Origin: Actinophytocola sp.
GTDB taxonomy: Bacteria > Actinomycetota > Actinomycetes > Mycobacteriales > Pseudonocardiaceae
Reading direction: 5' to 3'
Assembly (NCBI GenBank): GCA_009377475.1
Contig: WHTY01000008.1
Location: forward strand, 19,909 to 83,908
Length of the DNA stretch: 64,000 bases
Shown here: one piece after another, positions 42,237 through 50,019 of the stretch
How the letters are laid out: every line of letters begins with the position of its first letter
Position numbering within the stretch: the first letter of the stretch is position 1
Made by a program: the position numbers and the translations under genes
Notes under the pieces: model-generated
Seen by the model: only the letters and a program-made list of their open reading frames with translations
What the model was told of the DNA's origin: nothing
The model's database searches: none

Positions 42237-43142
42237 CTAGTTGAAGCGCTCGCGGGCGGCCAGCTCGCTCCAGTAGTCGCGCAGCCCGGTGAACAGGTCG
42301 GTCAGCTCCTCGACGTCGCCGGACTCCAGCGCGTCAAGGATGCTGTGGACCTCCTCGGCGGAGCTGTCCGACTCGAGCAGCGGGTCGGCGATGAGCTGCA
42401 CCAGTCCGCCGTAGTCCAGCTCGACCGCCGACTGCGCGTCGAACGCGGCGAGCCAGCGGTCGGTGTCGACGAGCACCTTCGTCGGGCCCTGGTCCCCGAG
42501 CACGCTCTCGGCGAGGTCGCGCGCCTTGGCGACCCTGCGGCGCGCGTCGGGCATCGCCACCCGCCAGGACAGCTCGCGTTCCGGATCGTCCATGCCGGTG
42601 CCGAGGGTGAGCCTGCGCTCTTCGGGGTCGACCAGCGTGAACCATGGCAGCGGGATGGTCCAGGTGACCGACAGCACGTGTAGCGCGGCGGAGTGCACCT
42701 GCCCGAGCGCCGCCGCCGTCCTGGCGCGGGCCCCTTCGAGGTTGATCTCGTTCGCGTCAAGCACCGCTGCCCGGAGCGCGGGGTGGGAGTCGTCGAGGAA
42801 CGACGTCAGCGCCGCCGCCGAGCGCGGGCGAAGTTCGAGCGGGCACACCAGCGGGCCGGGGCCGACCGTGACGCCTTCGGTGGCTGGCACGTCCTCCGGC
42901 CGCAGCACCAGGACGTCGGTCAGGCCGCTCGGCGCCGACTTGCCGTCCGCGAGCTCGGCGGGGAGCAGCCGAGGCGGTTTGGCGAGCTGTGATTTGAGCC
43001 ACATGTGCTCTTCGTGCGCGATCGCGTCCGCGCGCGTCATCGTCGCCTGTTCGACCGCCGCGACCAGCCGTTCGTCCGGCGGGCCGCCGAAGGCGGACAG
43101 CGGCTCGTAGACACGGAGGTAGGCATTGAACGGGCGGGGCAC
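42237..43142 (-). CDS. Conserved-looking hypothetical protein
   Basis: This is a 301-residue soluble acidic protein of unknown function. I recognise no motif. Visible segments are WTIPLPWFTLVDPEERRLTL, a likely beta-hairpin, and a C-terminal helical region of acidic character ending WSELAARERFN. GTG at 43142 begins VPRPFNAYLRVYEPLSAFGG, which looks like a natural N-terminus; the frame continues 39 codons upstream into the promoter region of DUF3073. No ribosome-binding site settles the start. It converges with the rsiG-like gene, 4 bp apart, and diverges from DUF3073. Confidence 0.65.
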   Translation of the reverse strand: MPRPFNAYLRVYEPLSAFGGPPDERLVAAVEQATMTRADAIAHEEHMWLKSQLAKPPRLLPAELADGKSAPSGLTDVLVLRPEDVPATEGVTVGPGPLVCPLELRPRSAAALTSFLDDSHPALRAAVLDANEINLEGARARTAAALGQVHSAALHVLSVTWTIPLPWFTLVDPEERRLTLGTGMDDPERELSWRVAMPDARRRVAKARDLAESVLGDQGPTKVLVDTDRWLAAFDAQSAVELDYGGLVQLIADPLLESDSSAEEVHSILDALESGDVEELTDLFTGLRDYWSELAARERFN

Positions 43143-43296
43143 AGACGAATCGTGACACGGAGTGTGGCCAGTCTGCTCCCCCGGGAGGCCAAAGGTGGCA
43201 ATTTCGCGATGTGTGGTGCCTTCCACGCCATACCGCGTCGCGACCGCAGGGTGTGACACGGTACGGTAGAGGGCAGGAAATAGTTGTCGAGTCGAT

Positions 43297-43326
43297 GCGG
43301 GGCTGCCGTTCCCCCGGCTGCCCCGC
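43297..43326 (+). promoter_or_regulatory. Hairpin in the leader of the DUF3073 gene
   Basis: gcggggctgccg (43297-43308) pairs with cggctgccccgc (43315-43326) at 11 of 12 positions around a 6-base loop, 22 bases before the DUF3073 ATG. A second small stem (cccct...agggg, about 43326-43340) follows. This could be a leader attenuator or a leftover terminator. Confidence 0.4.
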
Positions 43327-43348
43327 CCCTGTGTGAGGGGGTCGAGCC

Positions 43349-43531
43349 ATGGGGCGCGGCCGAGCGAAGGCCAAGCAGGCGAAGGTGGCCCGGGAGCTCA
43401 AGTACAGCACTCCCCCCACAGACCTTGAAGCCTTGCAGCGCGAACTGGCAGGCAAATCGCCTGACAAGGGCCAGGACGAGGACTGGTACTCCGACCCGTA
43501 CGACGAATACGGCGACGAGTACCGCCGCTGA
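43349..43531 (+). CDS. DUF3073 protein
   Basis: This 60-residue protein has the full DUF3073 pattern: a basic start MGRGRAKAKQAKVARELKYS, a middle helix, and an acidic tyrosine-rich end (DEDWYSDPYDEYGDEYRR). The family is restricted to actinobacteria and usually lies close to purM, as here. Function is unknown; the strongly basic then acidic layout suggests binding to nucleic acid or ribosome, which is speculation. A hairpin precedes the ATG. Confidence 0.9.
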   Translation: MGRGRAKAKQAKVARELKYSTPPTDLEALQRELAGKSPDKGQDEDWYSDPYDEYGDEYRR

Positions 43532-43606
43532 GTGCACGACAGGCGCGAGGGGTGGCCGCCTGGCCTTCCCTCGCGCTTTCGTCGTGCCCGCGAAACGGAG
43601 TGAGAG

Positions 43607-44476
43607 ATGACGGTGTCCGATCAGATCAAGCGTGTCGGTGTAATCGGGGCCGGGCTCATGGGCTCCGGCATCGCGGAGGTCAATGCCAAGGCGGGCCTCG
43701 ACGTCACGGTGAGCGAGGTGTCGCAGCCCGCCCTCGACGCGGGCAAGGCGCGCATCGAGAAGTCGCTGCATCGCGCGGTCCGCAGCGGCAAACTGACCGA
43801 GGCCGACGCCGATGCGGCGATCGGCAGGCTGACCTTCACATCGACGCTGGACGACTTCGCCGACCGCGACGTCGTCATCGAGGCTGTCGTCGAGAACGAG
43901 CATGCCAAGCTCGACGTCTTCCGCACCCTCGACAAGGTCGTCGAGCGCGAGGACGCCATCCTCGCCTCCAACACGTCGTCCATCCCGATCATGAAGCTGG
44001 GCATGGCGACCAACCGGCCCACCCAGGTCGTCGGGGTGCACTTCTTCAACCCGGTGCCGGTGCTGCCGCTCGTCGAGCTGGTGCCCTCGCTGCTGACCGG
44101 TGAGGACACCGTCGAGCGCTCCCGCGCCTACGTCACCGACACGCTGAGCAAGACCGTCATCCGCTCGCAGGACAGGGCTGGCTTCATCGTCAACGCCCTG
44201 CTCGTGCCGTACCTGCTTTCGGCGATCCGGATGTTCGAGTCCGGCTTCGCCTCCGCCGAGGACATCGACCGGGGCATGGAGCTCGGCACCGCGCACCCGA
44301 TGGGTCCGCTGCGGCTGTCCGACCTGATCGGCCTCGACACCATCAAGTCGATCACCGAGTCGATGTACGAGGAGTTCAAGGAGCCGCTGTACTCCGCCCC
44401 GCCGCTGCTGCTGCGGATGGTGGACGCTGGCCTGCTCGGCAAGAAGACCGGACGCGGCTTCTACGACTACCACTGA
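43607..44476 (+). CDS. fadB2: 3-hydroxybutyryl-CoA dehydrogenase
   Basis: This 289-residue NAD(P)-dependent dehydrogenase interconverts acetoacetyl-CoA and 3-hydroxybutyryl-CoA. The Rossmann motif VIGAGLMGSGIAEV is at about 12-25. The catalytic His lies in GVHFFNPVPVLPLVEL, with Glu in the following strand and the conserved ASNTSS upstream. The C-terminal helical dimer domain has FIVNALLVPYLLSAI and ends GKKTGRGFYDYH. ATG at 43607 follows a gagaga site. It stands alone between DUF3073 and a repeat-bearing gap. Confidence 0.93.
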   Translation: MTVSDQIKRVGVIGAGLMGSGIAEVNAKAGLDVTVSEVSQPALDAGKARIEKSLHRAVRSGKLTEADADAAIGRLTFTSTLDDFADRDVVIEAVVENEHAKLDVFRTLDKVVEREDAILASNTSSIPIMKLGMATNRPTQVVGVHFFNPVPVLPLVELVPSLLTGEDTVERSRAYVTDTLSKTVIRSQDRAGFIVNALLVPYLLSAIRMFESGFASAEDIDRGMELGTAHPMGPLRLSDLIGLDTIKSITESMYEEFKEPLYSAPPLLLRMVDAGLLGKKTGRGFYDYH

Positions 44477-44568
44477 CGACTACCACAGGGCGTGCCGGCA
44501 CGGGCGCACTCGCCGTGCCGGGGCGCACAGCGCCCTCCCAGCCCGCGCACGTTGGGCACCTAACCCAA

Positions 44569-44716
44569 GTGGATCTTGATGCGTTTCGGTCGCTCCAACG
44601 ACCAAAATGTCTCAAGATCCACACGTGCGTGGCATCGCCCGCACTGTTGATCCCTGAACGACGACGATCTTGCGGCATTCTGGCGGTACGTGTCACCGCA
44701 ACGCCTCAAGATCCAC
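44569..44716. repeat. Compound inverted repeat with three gatcttga-type arms
   Basis: gtggatcttga (44569-44579) and tcaagatccac (44612-44622) form 11-base arms with a partly paired interior. A further tcaagatccac occurs at 44706-44716 and pairs loosely with gatcttg near 44669, giving a second imperfect palindrome. The element fills most of the 289-bp gap between fadB2 and arfB (convergent), where I see no gene. Confidence 0.7.
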
Positions 44717-44765
44717 TCGGGCGGCGCGCGGTCGAGTGGCATCGTGCGTGCGACCTGTGCGCCGC

Positions 44766-45203
44766 TTAATCCCCGTCGAAGCCGCCTCTGCGGTCGCGCT
44801 TGATCCGGCCGCGCTGCTTCTTCGCCGCGAGTCGTCGTTCCTTCGCGCCCTTGCTCGGCTTCGTGGGCTTGCGTTTGCGCGGCGGCGGCGCGGCGGCCTC
44901 CGCCAACAACGCCGCCAGGCGCTCCCGCGCCGCCTCCCGGTTCGCCAACTGCGCCCGGTGCTCGCTCGCCACCACGGTCACCACGCCGTCGACCAGCCGC
45001 GAGCCAAGGCGGTCCAGCATCCGCTGCCGCAACGACTCCGGCACAGACGCCGACCGCGCGACGTCGAACGACAGCTCCACGCGCGAGTCCGTCGTGTTCA
45101 CGCCCTGCCCGCCGGGCCCGGACGAGCGCGAGAACCGCTCCCGCAGCTCACCGACGGGAATGGTGATCCGCGCGTTCACGACGACGTCGTCGCGTACATC
45201 CAT
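44766..45203 (-). CDS. arfB: Ribosome-rescue peptidyl-tRNA hydrolase ArfB
   Basis: This 145-residue protein is an ArfB/YaeJ-type release factor. The catalytic GGQ is at residues 31-33 in SRSSGPGGQGVNTTDSRVEL. The C-terminal tail (about 108-145) is basic (RKRKPTKPSKGAKERRLAAK), as needed to sit in the empty mRNA channel of a stalled ribosome. It frees ribosomes stalled on truncated mRNA. The start at 45203 lies 10 bp from the purM stop on the same strand, so it may be expressed at the end of the purF-purM unit. Confidence 0.93.
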   Translation of the reverse strand: MDVRDDVVVNARITIPVGELRERFSRSSGPGGQGVNTTDSRVELSFDVARSASVPESLRQRMLDRLGSRLVDGVVTVVASEHRAQLANREAARERLAALLAEAAAPPPRKRKPTKPSKGAKERRLAAKKQRGRIKRDRRGGFDGD

Positions 45204-45213
45204 GACTACACCG

Positions 45214-46341
45214 TCAGAACCGAGGGTGGTCGCCGTGCAGCAGCGCGCGAGCGCCCTCCGGGTCGTCGGCTGGCCGGACGTCGCCGAGCACCCACGCTGG
45301 CACGTGCCGCGCGGTCAGCACGGCCAGCGCGCGGTCCGCGTCCTCCGGCGCGATGACGGCCACCATCCCGACGCCCATGTTGAACGTCTTCTCCATCTCG
45401 GCTCGCGTCACCTTGCCGCGCTGCGCGATCATGCGGAAGATCGGCTGCGGCGTCCAGCTCGATCGCTCCAGGTTCGCGACCAGCCCGCGCGGTATCACCC
45501 GCTCCAGGTTGGCCGCCAGCCCGCCGCCGGTGATGTGCGCGAACGTCCGCGCGTGCGTCTCGGCGGTCAGCGCGAGGCAGTCCCGCGCGTAGATCCGCGT
45601 CGGTTCCAGCAGTTCATCGCCGAGCGTGCGGCCGAACTCCTCCACGTGCCCGTCAAGCGGCATCCGCGCGTCGGAGAGCAGCACCTTCCTCGCCAGCGAG
45701 TAGCCGTTGGAGTGCAGGCCGGTCGAGCCCATCGCGATCACGACGTCGCCCGGCCGTACGCGCTCCGGGCCAAGCACATCGGACGCCTCGACGACGCCGA
45801 CGCCGGTCGCGGAGACGTCGTAGTCGTCGTCGCCCATCAGGCCCCGGTGCTCCGCCGTCTCGCCGCCGAGCAACGCGCAGCCAGCCTGCACGCAGCCCTC
45901 CGCGATCCCGGCGACGATGTCCGCCACCTGCTCCGGCTTGACCTTGCCGATGGCGATGTAGTCCTGCAGGAACAGCGGCTCCGCGCCGGTCACGACCAGG
46001 TCGTCCACCACCATCGCCACCAGATCGATGCCGATGGTGTCGTGGGTGTCCATTGCCTGCGCGACGGCGAGCTTGGTGCCGACCCCGTCGGTGGACGACG
46101 CGAGCACCGGCTCCCTCCAGCGGTCCGGCTTCAGCGAGAACAGCCCCGCGAAGCCGCCGACGCCGCCAAGCACCTCCGGCCTGCTCGCCCGCTTCGCGTG
46201 CGGCTTGAGCAGCTCGACCGCCGCGTCGCCAGCCTCGATGTCGACGCCGGCGTCGGCATAGGTCGCCCCTGTCTGGGGTTCCGGCTGTGCAGGGGGCTCC
46301 GACTGCGCAGGGGGCGGCACAGAGGGCACAGTGCACTCCAT
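45214..46341 (-). CDS. purM: Phosphoribosylformylglycinamidine cyclo-ligase
   Basis: This 375-residue AIR synthetase performs the fifth step of purine synthesis (FGAM to AIR, using ATP). TYADAGVDIEAGDAAVELLK is the conserved N-terminal segment, and the family-specific DGVGTKLAVAQAM, GGETAEHRG and FAHITGGGLAANLERVIP follow. The first 25 residues (Ser/Pro/Gln-rich) are an extension that may not be translated; no better start with a clear site is seen inside it. It follows purF after 18 bp and precedes arfB. Confidence 0.95.
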   Translation of the reverse strand: MECTVPSVPPPAQSEPPAQPEPQTGATYADAGVDIEAGDAAVELLKPHAKRASRPEVLGGVGGFAGLFSLKPDRWREPVLASSTDGVGTKLAVAQAMDTHDTIGIDLVAMVVDDLVVTGAEPLFLQDYIAIGKVKPEQVADIVAGIAEGCVQAGCALLGGETAEHRGLMGDDDYDVSATGVGVVEASDVLGPERVRPGDVVIAMGSTGLHSNGYSLARKVLLSDARMPLDGHVEEFGRTLGDELLEPTRIYARDCLALTAETHARTFAHITGGGLAANLERVIPRGLVANLERSSWTPQPIFRMIAQRGKVTRAEMEKTFNMGVGMVAVIAPEDADRALAVLTARHVPAWVLGDVRPADDPEGARALLHGDHPRF

Positions 46342-46359
46342 CCTGATGCTGTGAAAGTT

Positions 46360-47976
46360 CTACGGACGCTTGACAGCGTCCTCGGCACCATAGCCTGCCT
46401 GCGGTACCGAGAGTGAAGACGTCGCCGATGGCTCGTCAGGTTGCCGTGCTGGCTGCAAACTTTCCAACACGTGTTTGCCGATCAGCTCGTCGTCAGGTAA
46501 CGGAATCGGGTACTCACCATCGAAGCATGCCGCGCACAGCCGCGACGCGGGCTGCTCGGAGGCCGCGATCAACCCGTCGAGCGACACGTATCCGAGCGAG
46601 TCCGCGCCGATCGAGCGGCGGATGCCTTCCATGTCGAGGCCGTTGGCGACCAGCTCGGCGCGCGAGGCGAAGTCGATGCCGTAGAAGCACGGCCAACGCA
46701 CCGGCGGCGACGCGATCCGCACGTGGACTTCCAGCGCACCGGCCTCGCGCAGCATCCGCACCAGCGCGCGCTGGGTGTTGCCGCGCACGATGGAGTCGTC
46801 GACGACGACCAGCCGCTTGCCGCGAATCACGTCGCGCAGCGGGTTCAGCTTGAGCCGGATGCCGAGCTGCCGGATGGTCTGCGACGGCTGGATGAACGTC
46901 CTGCCGACGTAGGCGTTCTTCACAAGCCCAGAGCCGTACGGAATCCCGGACGACTGCGCGTAGCCGATCGCGGCGGGGGTGCCCGACTCCGGCACCGGAA
47001 TGACAAGGTCGCCATCGGCAGGATGCTCCTGCGCCAGCCTGCGGCCGATCTCGACGCGAGTGGCGTGCACGCTGCGACCGGCGATGGTGGTGTCCGGCCG
47101 CGCGAGGTAGACGTACTCGAACACGCAGCCCTTCGGCTCCGGCGCGGCGAACCGGGACGACCGCAGCCCGTCGGCGTCGATCGCAAGCAGCTCGCCCGGC
47201 TCGACCTCGCGCACGAACGACGCGCCGACGATGTCCAGCGCCGCCGTCTCACTCGCGACGACCCAGCCGCGCTCCAACCTGCCAAGCACCAGCGGCCGGA
47301 CGCCCTGCGGGTCGCGGGCGGCGTACAGCGTGTTCTCGTCGGCGAAGACCAGGCAGAACGCGCCCTTGAACGTGGGCAGCAGTTCCATCGCCGCTGCCTC
47401 GACGCCCTTGTCTGCGGCGGCGCCGGCCAGCAGCGCCGTCATCACGTCGGAGTCGGTTGTCGCGCGCTTGGCGGCACGGCCGGGCACGTCGTCGCCGTTG
47501 CCGATGACGCCGAATTCCGCCGCCTTGTCGGCGAGCTCGGCGGTGTTCACCAGGTTGCCGTTGTGGCCGAGCGCGATGCCGCTGCCCGCCGCCGTGTTGC
47601 GGAACGTCGGCTGCGCGTTCTCCCAGGTGCCGCCGCCGGTGGTGGAGTAGCGGCAGTGGCCGACGGCGATGTAGCCCTCGAGGGCGGTGAGGATCTGCTC
47701 GTCGAAGACCTGGCTGACCAGTCCGAGGTCCTTGAAGACGACGATCTGCGAGCCGTCGGAGACGGAGATGCCAGCGGCCTCCTGGCCACGGTGTTGCAGC
47801 GCGTACAGCCCGTAGTAGGCGAGCTTCGCGACTTCTTCTCCGGGCGCCCAAGCCCCGAAAACCCCGCACTCTTCGCGGGGCTCGGGGTCGGTGCTGTGAT
47901 CGACGGCTAGGTCGCCGGTGTTGTTGGCGCCGTGCGATGCCACCAATAGCTCCTGCGAGGACGGGGGGACGGCCAT
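46360..47976 (-). CDS. purF: Amidophosphoribosyltransferase
   Basis: This 538-residue enzyme makes phosphoribosylamine, the committed step of purine synthesis. The N-terminal nucleophile glutaminase starts at Cys37 (EECGVFGAWAPG), so a 36-residue propeptide must be removed, as in the Bacillus-type enzyme. YALQHRGQEAAGIS and HNGNLVN are glutaminase motifs. The phosphoribosyltransferase half has the PRPP loop RLVVVDDSIVRGNT. Candidate iron-sulfur cysteines occur late (LCAACFDGEYP). It is the first gene of purF-purM-arfB; the HTH/DUF397 group lies just upstream on the same strand. Confidence 0.96.
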   Translation of the reverse strand: MAVPPSSQELLVASHGANNTGDLAVDHSTDPEPREECGVFGAWAPGEEVAKLAYYGLYALQHRGQEAAGISVSDGSQIVVFKDLGLVSQVFDEQILTALEGYIAVGHCRYSTTGGGTWENAQPTFRNTAAGSGIALGHNGNLVNTAELADKAAEFGVIGNGDDVPGRAAKRATTDSDVMTALLAGAAADKGVEAAAMELLPTFKGAFCLVFADENTLYAARDPQGVRPLVLGRLERGWVVASETAALDIVGASFVREVEPGELLAIDADGLRSSRFAAPEPKGCVFEYVYLARPDTTIAGRSVHATRVEIGRRLAQEHPADGDLVIPVPESGTPAAIGYAQSSGIPYGSGLVKNAYVGRTFIQPSQTIRQLGIRLKLNPLRDVIRGKRLVVVDDSIVRGNTQRALVRMLREAGALEVHVRIASPPVRWPCFYGIDFASRAELVANGLDMEGIRRSIGADSLGYVSLDGLIAASEQPASRLCAACFDGEYPIPLPDDELIGKHVLESLQPARQPDEPSATSSLSVPQAGYGAEDAVKRP

Positions 47977-48070
47977 TCCCAGTGTAGCCGCTTAACCCGC
48001 CCGTAACGGACGACCTGGAGTGGCACTGCCCACTCCGAAGGCGGCTCGCCGGGAGTCAACAGCAAACCGC

Positions 48071-48430
48071 TCAGACGACGGCGAGCCACTTCGCGGACCC
48101 AGGGCGCACCGGCACCCAGCAGCCGCTGTTCTCCCCCCTGCGCGACGGCGCCGAGTAGTCGTCCGGCAGCGCGAGCATCGCGCCGAGCACGATGCTGACG
48201 TATCCGCTTGTCTGCCACAAGACCCTGCGCGGGGCGAGGACGTCCGTCTCGTCACCCGGCATGCGCATCGCGTGGACGTCGTCCTCGTCGTGCAGCTTCA
48301 CGACGTCGATGACGCCGCAGTGCACCCGGACACCGACGACGGCGGCGATCTCGCCGTCGTCGTCGGTGGGGTGCACGAACCGGAAGCCGCGGGTGACGAG
48401 CTGACGCAGCAGGTCCGCTGTGCTGACCAC
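48071..48430 (-). CDS. Small hypothetical protein downstream of DUF397
   Basis: This is a 119-residue acidic soluble protein of unknown family. It opens VVSTADLLRQLVTRGFRFVH and contains GVRVHCGVIDVVKLHDEDDV and a late SGYVSIVLGAMLALPDDYSA. GTG at 48430 is chosen because agggg lies 6 bases upstream; an ATG at 48460 would overlap the DUF397 gene by 17 bases. It is 13 bp downstream of DUF397 and probably co-transcribed, making it a possible third member of that regulatory unit. It precedes purF by 94 bp. Confidence 0.65.
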   Translation of the reverse strand: MVSTADLLRQLVTRGFRFVHPTDDDGEIAAVVGVRVHCGVIDVVKLHDEDDVHAMRMPGDETDVLAPRRVLWQTSGYVSIVLGAMLALPDDYSAPSRRGENSGCWVPVRPGSAKWLAVV

Positions 48431-48443
48431 GGTGACCCCTGTG

Positions 48444-48686
48444 TCAGCTCGCGAGGTCATCGAACTCGCCGTCTTTGGCGCCGGCGACGAATGCCTCGAT
48501 CTCCGCCTTGGTGTAGACCAGCGCGGGACCGTGCGGGAAGCGAGAGTTGCGCACTGCGATCTCCCCGGTGGCAAGCCGGGCCACCTCGACGCAGTTACCG
48601 AGCGCGCCGCTGCGGGAACTCTTGCGCCAGGCGACGTCAGTCACGTCCGTTGCGGGCATACCGTTGGCGATGGTGTTGGCCATCAT
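48444..48686 (-). CDS. DUF397 protein
   Basis: This 80-residue protein has the DUF397 core: VAWRKSSRSGALGNCVEVAR, then GEIAVRNSRFPHGPALVYTKAEIEAFVAGAKDGEFD. In actinomycetes DUF397 proteins are encoded beside Scr1/WhiJ-type helix-turn-helix proteins and are thought to act with them in developmental or antibiotic control. ATG at 48686 (next ATG at 48683) follows a ggaggtaaggga site. It is on the same strand as the HTH gene, 286 bp downstream, with its own promoter between two matched 11-mers. Confidence 0.9.
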   Translation of the reverse strand: MMANTIANGMPATDVTDVAWRKSSRSGALGNCVEVARLATGEIAVRNSRFPHGPALVYTKAEIEAFVAGAKDGEFDDLAS

Positions 48687-48710
48687 TCCCTTACCTCCCG
48701 ACTTAAAAGG

Positions 48711-48782
48711 ATGCATCTGCACGTGCATCCGGCTGTGCGGCGCAATCTAGCACGTGTACCGGCAGGCGCAAATGCATGTGCA
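48711..48782 (-). promoter_or_regulatory. DUF397 promoter flanked by two ATGCATsTGCA sites
   Basis: On the minus strand ttgcgc (48766-48771) and tagatt (48744-48749) stand 16 bases apart, a sigma-70-like promoter. atgcatgtgca (48772-48782) touches the -35 side, and atgcatctgca (48711-48721) lies in the leader; the two differ at one base. Their placement suggests operator sites, perhaps for the HTH protein upstream. A DnaA-box sequence ttgtccaca is at 48823-48831. I see no gene in this 286-bp gap. Confidence 0.5.
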
Positions 48783-48972
48783 TGAAACGTGTTCACGGGA
48801 GGTGCACAGCGTGCCTGTGCCCTTGTCCACAGCCACGTTTGGGTGACAACGCTTGGTGCGGCAGGGGAACCGGGGGTGGTCGACGATCAGCGGAGCATGC
48901 CGCTGACATGCGCTCTTCCCGGGCTGATCATCCGAACGGGCGATAAATCATGACGCCCCGGTGAACAGTGGC

Positions 48973-49857
48973 TTAAATCTCGTTTCGGCGCTTTTCGATC
49001 ATGGCGCGGGACTGCTCCGGCGCCTCCGCGTCGACCGCGAGCTGGTCGATGACACGCGCGTACGGCTCGAGGTCGTCCTGCTTGTCGAGATACACCGCAC
49101 CGGTCAGGTGCTCGACGTAGGCGATGTCCGGCAGCTCGGGCTCGGCGAACCGCAGCACGCTGAACGCGCCCTCCGCGCCGTGGTTGCTGCGGCTGTACGG
49201 CAGCACCTGGACCGCGATGTGCGGCATCTTCATCCACTCGATAAGCGCGTCGAGCTGTGCCTTGAACACGGCCGGCCCTCCGACGCGACGGTGCAGCACG
49301 GCCTCGTCGATGAACGCCCACAGCCGGGGTGCGTCCGGTCGCGTGAGGATCTTCTGCCGCCGCATGCGCAGCGCGACACGGCGATCGGTCGCGTCGGTGG
49401 CGAACTCCGGCCTGCCTTTGGTCGCGATGGCGCGGGCGTAGTCCTCGGTCTGCAGCAGGCCGGGCACGAACTGAATCTCGAACGTCTGGATACGCGATGC
49501 CGACTCTTCGAGGCCGACGTAGTTGGTGAACCACGCGGGCAGCAGATCGTGGTAGCGGTACCACCAGCCGGGCGTGTTGGAGTCCTCCACCATCTGCAGG
49601 TACTCGGCGCGCGCCTGCTCGTCGGAGAGCCCGTAGAGCGTCAGCAGGTCCGCGATGTCGCGGCCTTTGAACCCGACGCGGCCAAGCTCCATCCGGCTGA
49701 TCTTGGACTCGGAGCCCCTGATGTGGAATCCTGCGTCGGCGCGGGAGATCCCCGCCTCTTCCCGCAGCCGCCGCAGCTGCGCGCCGAGCACCATGCGGCG
49801 CGCGGTCGGTGTCCCACTGCTCTGGTCTGCGCCACCCCTACCCGACTGGAGTGTCAT
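48973..49857 (-). CDS. Scr1/WhiJ-type helix-turn-helix regulator (DUF5753)
   Basis: This 294-residue protein has an N-terminal XRE helix-turn-helix (VLGAQLRRLREEAGISRADA, GSESKISRMELGRVGFKGRD, about residues 22-80). The DUF5753 effector region follows (WFTNYVGLEESASRIQTFEI, FVPGLLQTEDYARA), and the protein ends RAMIEKRRNEI. These regulators occur in many copies in actinomycetes next to DUF397 genes. ATG at 49857 begins MTLQSGRGGADQ. It is divergent from a DUF574 methyltransferase; the three families often occur together. Confidence 0.9.
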   Translation of the reverse strand: MTLQSGRGGADQSSGTPTARRMVLGAQLRRLREEAGISRADAGFHIRGSESKISRMELGRVGFKGRDIADLLTLYGLSDEQARAEYLQMVEDSNTPGWWYRYHDLLPAWFTNYVGLEESASRIQTFEIQFVPGLLQTEDYARAIATKGRPEFATDATDRRVALRMRRQKILTRPDAPRLWAFIDEAVLHRRVGGPAVFKAQLDALIEWMKMPHIAVQVLPYSRSNHGAEGAFSVLRFAEPELPDIAYVEHLTGAVYLDKQDDLEPYARVIDQLAVDAEAPEQSRAMIEKRRNEI

Positions 49858-50019
49858 GTTCGCCTCTCGCTCCTGGCATCTCAGGCCGCCCCCGACCAGT
49901 CACTCAGCGTACAAGGCGGGCTGCCCGCGTCAAGCTGGAGTCCCGCGTTCACGTGATGATCGTCGGACCTCTAGGCTACGTGTGACCCGCGTTACTTGGA
50001 TACGTCTACGAGGTAGTCG

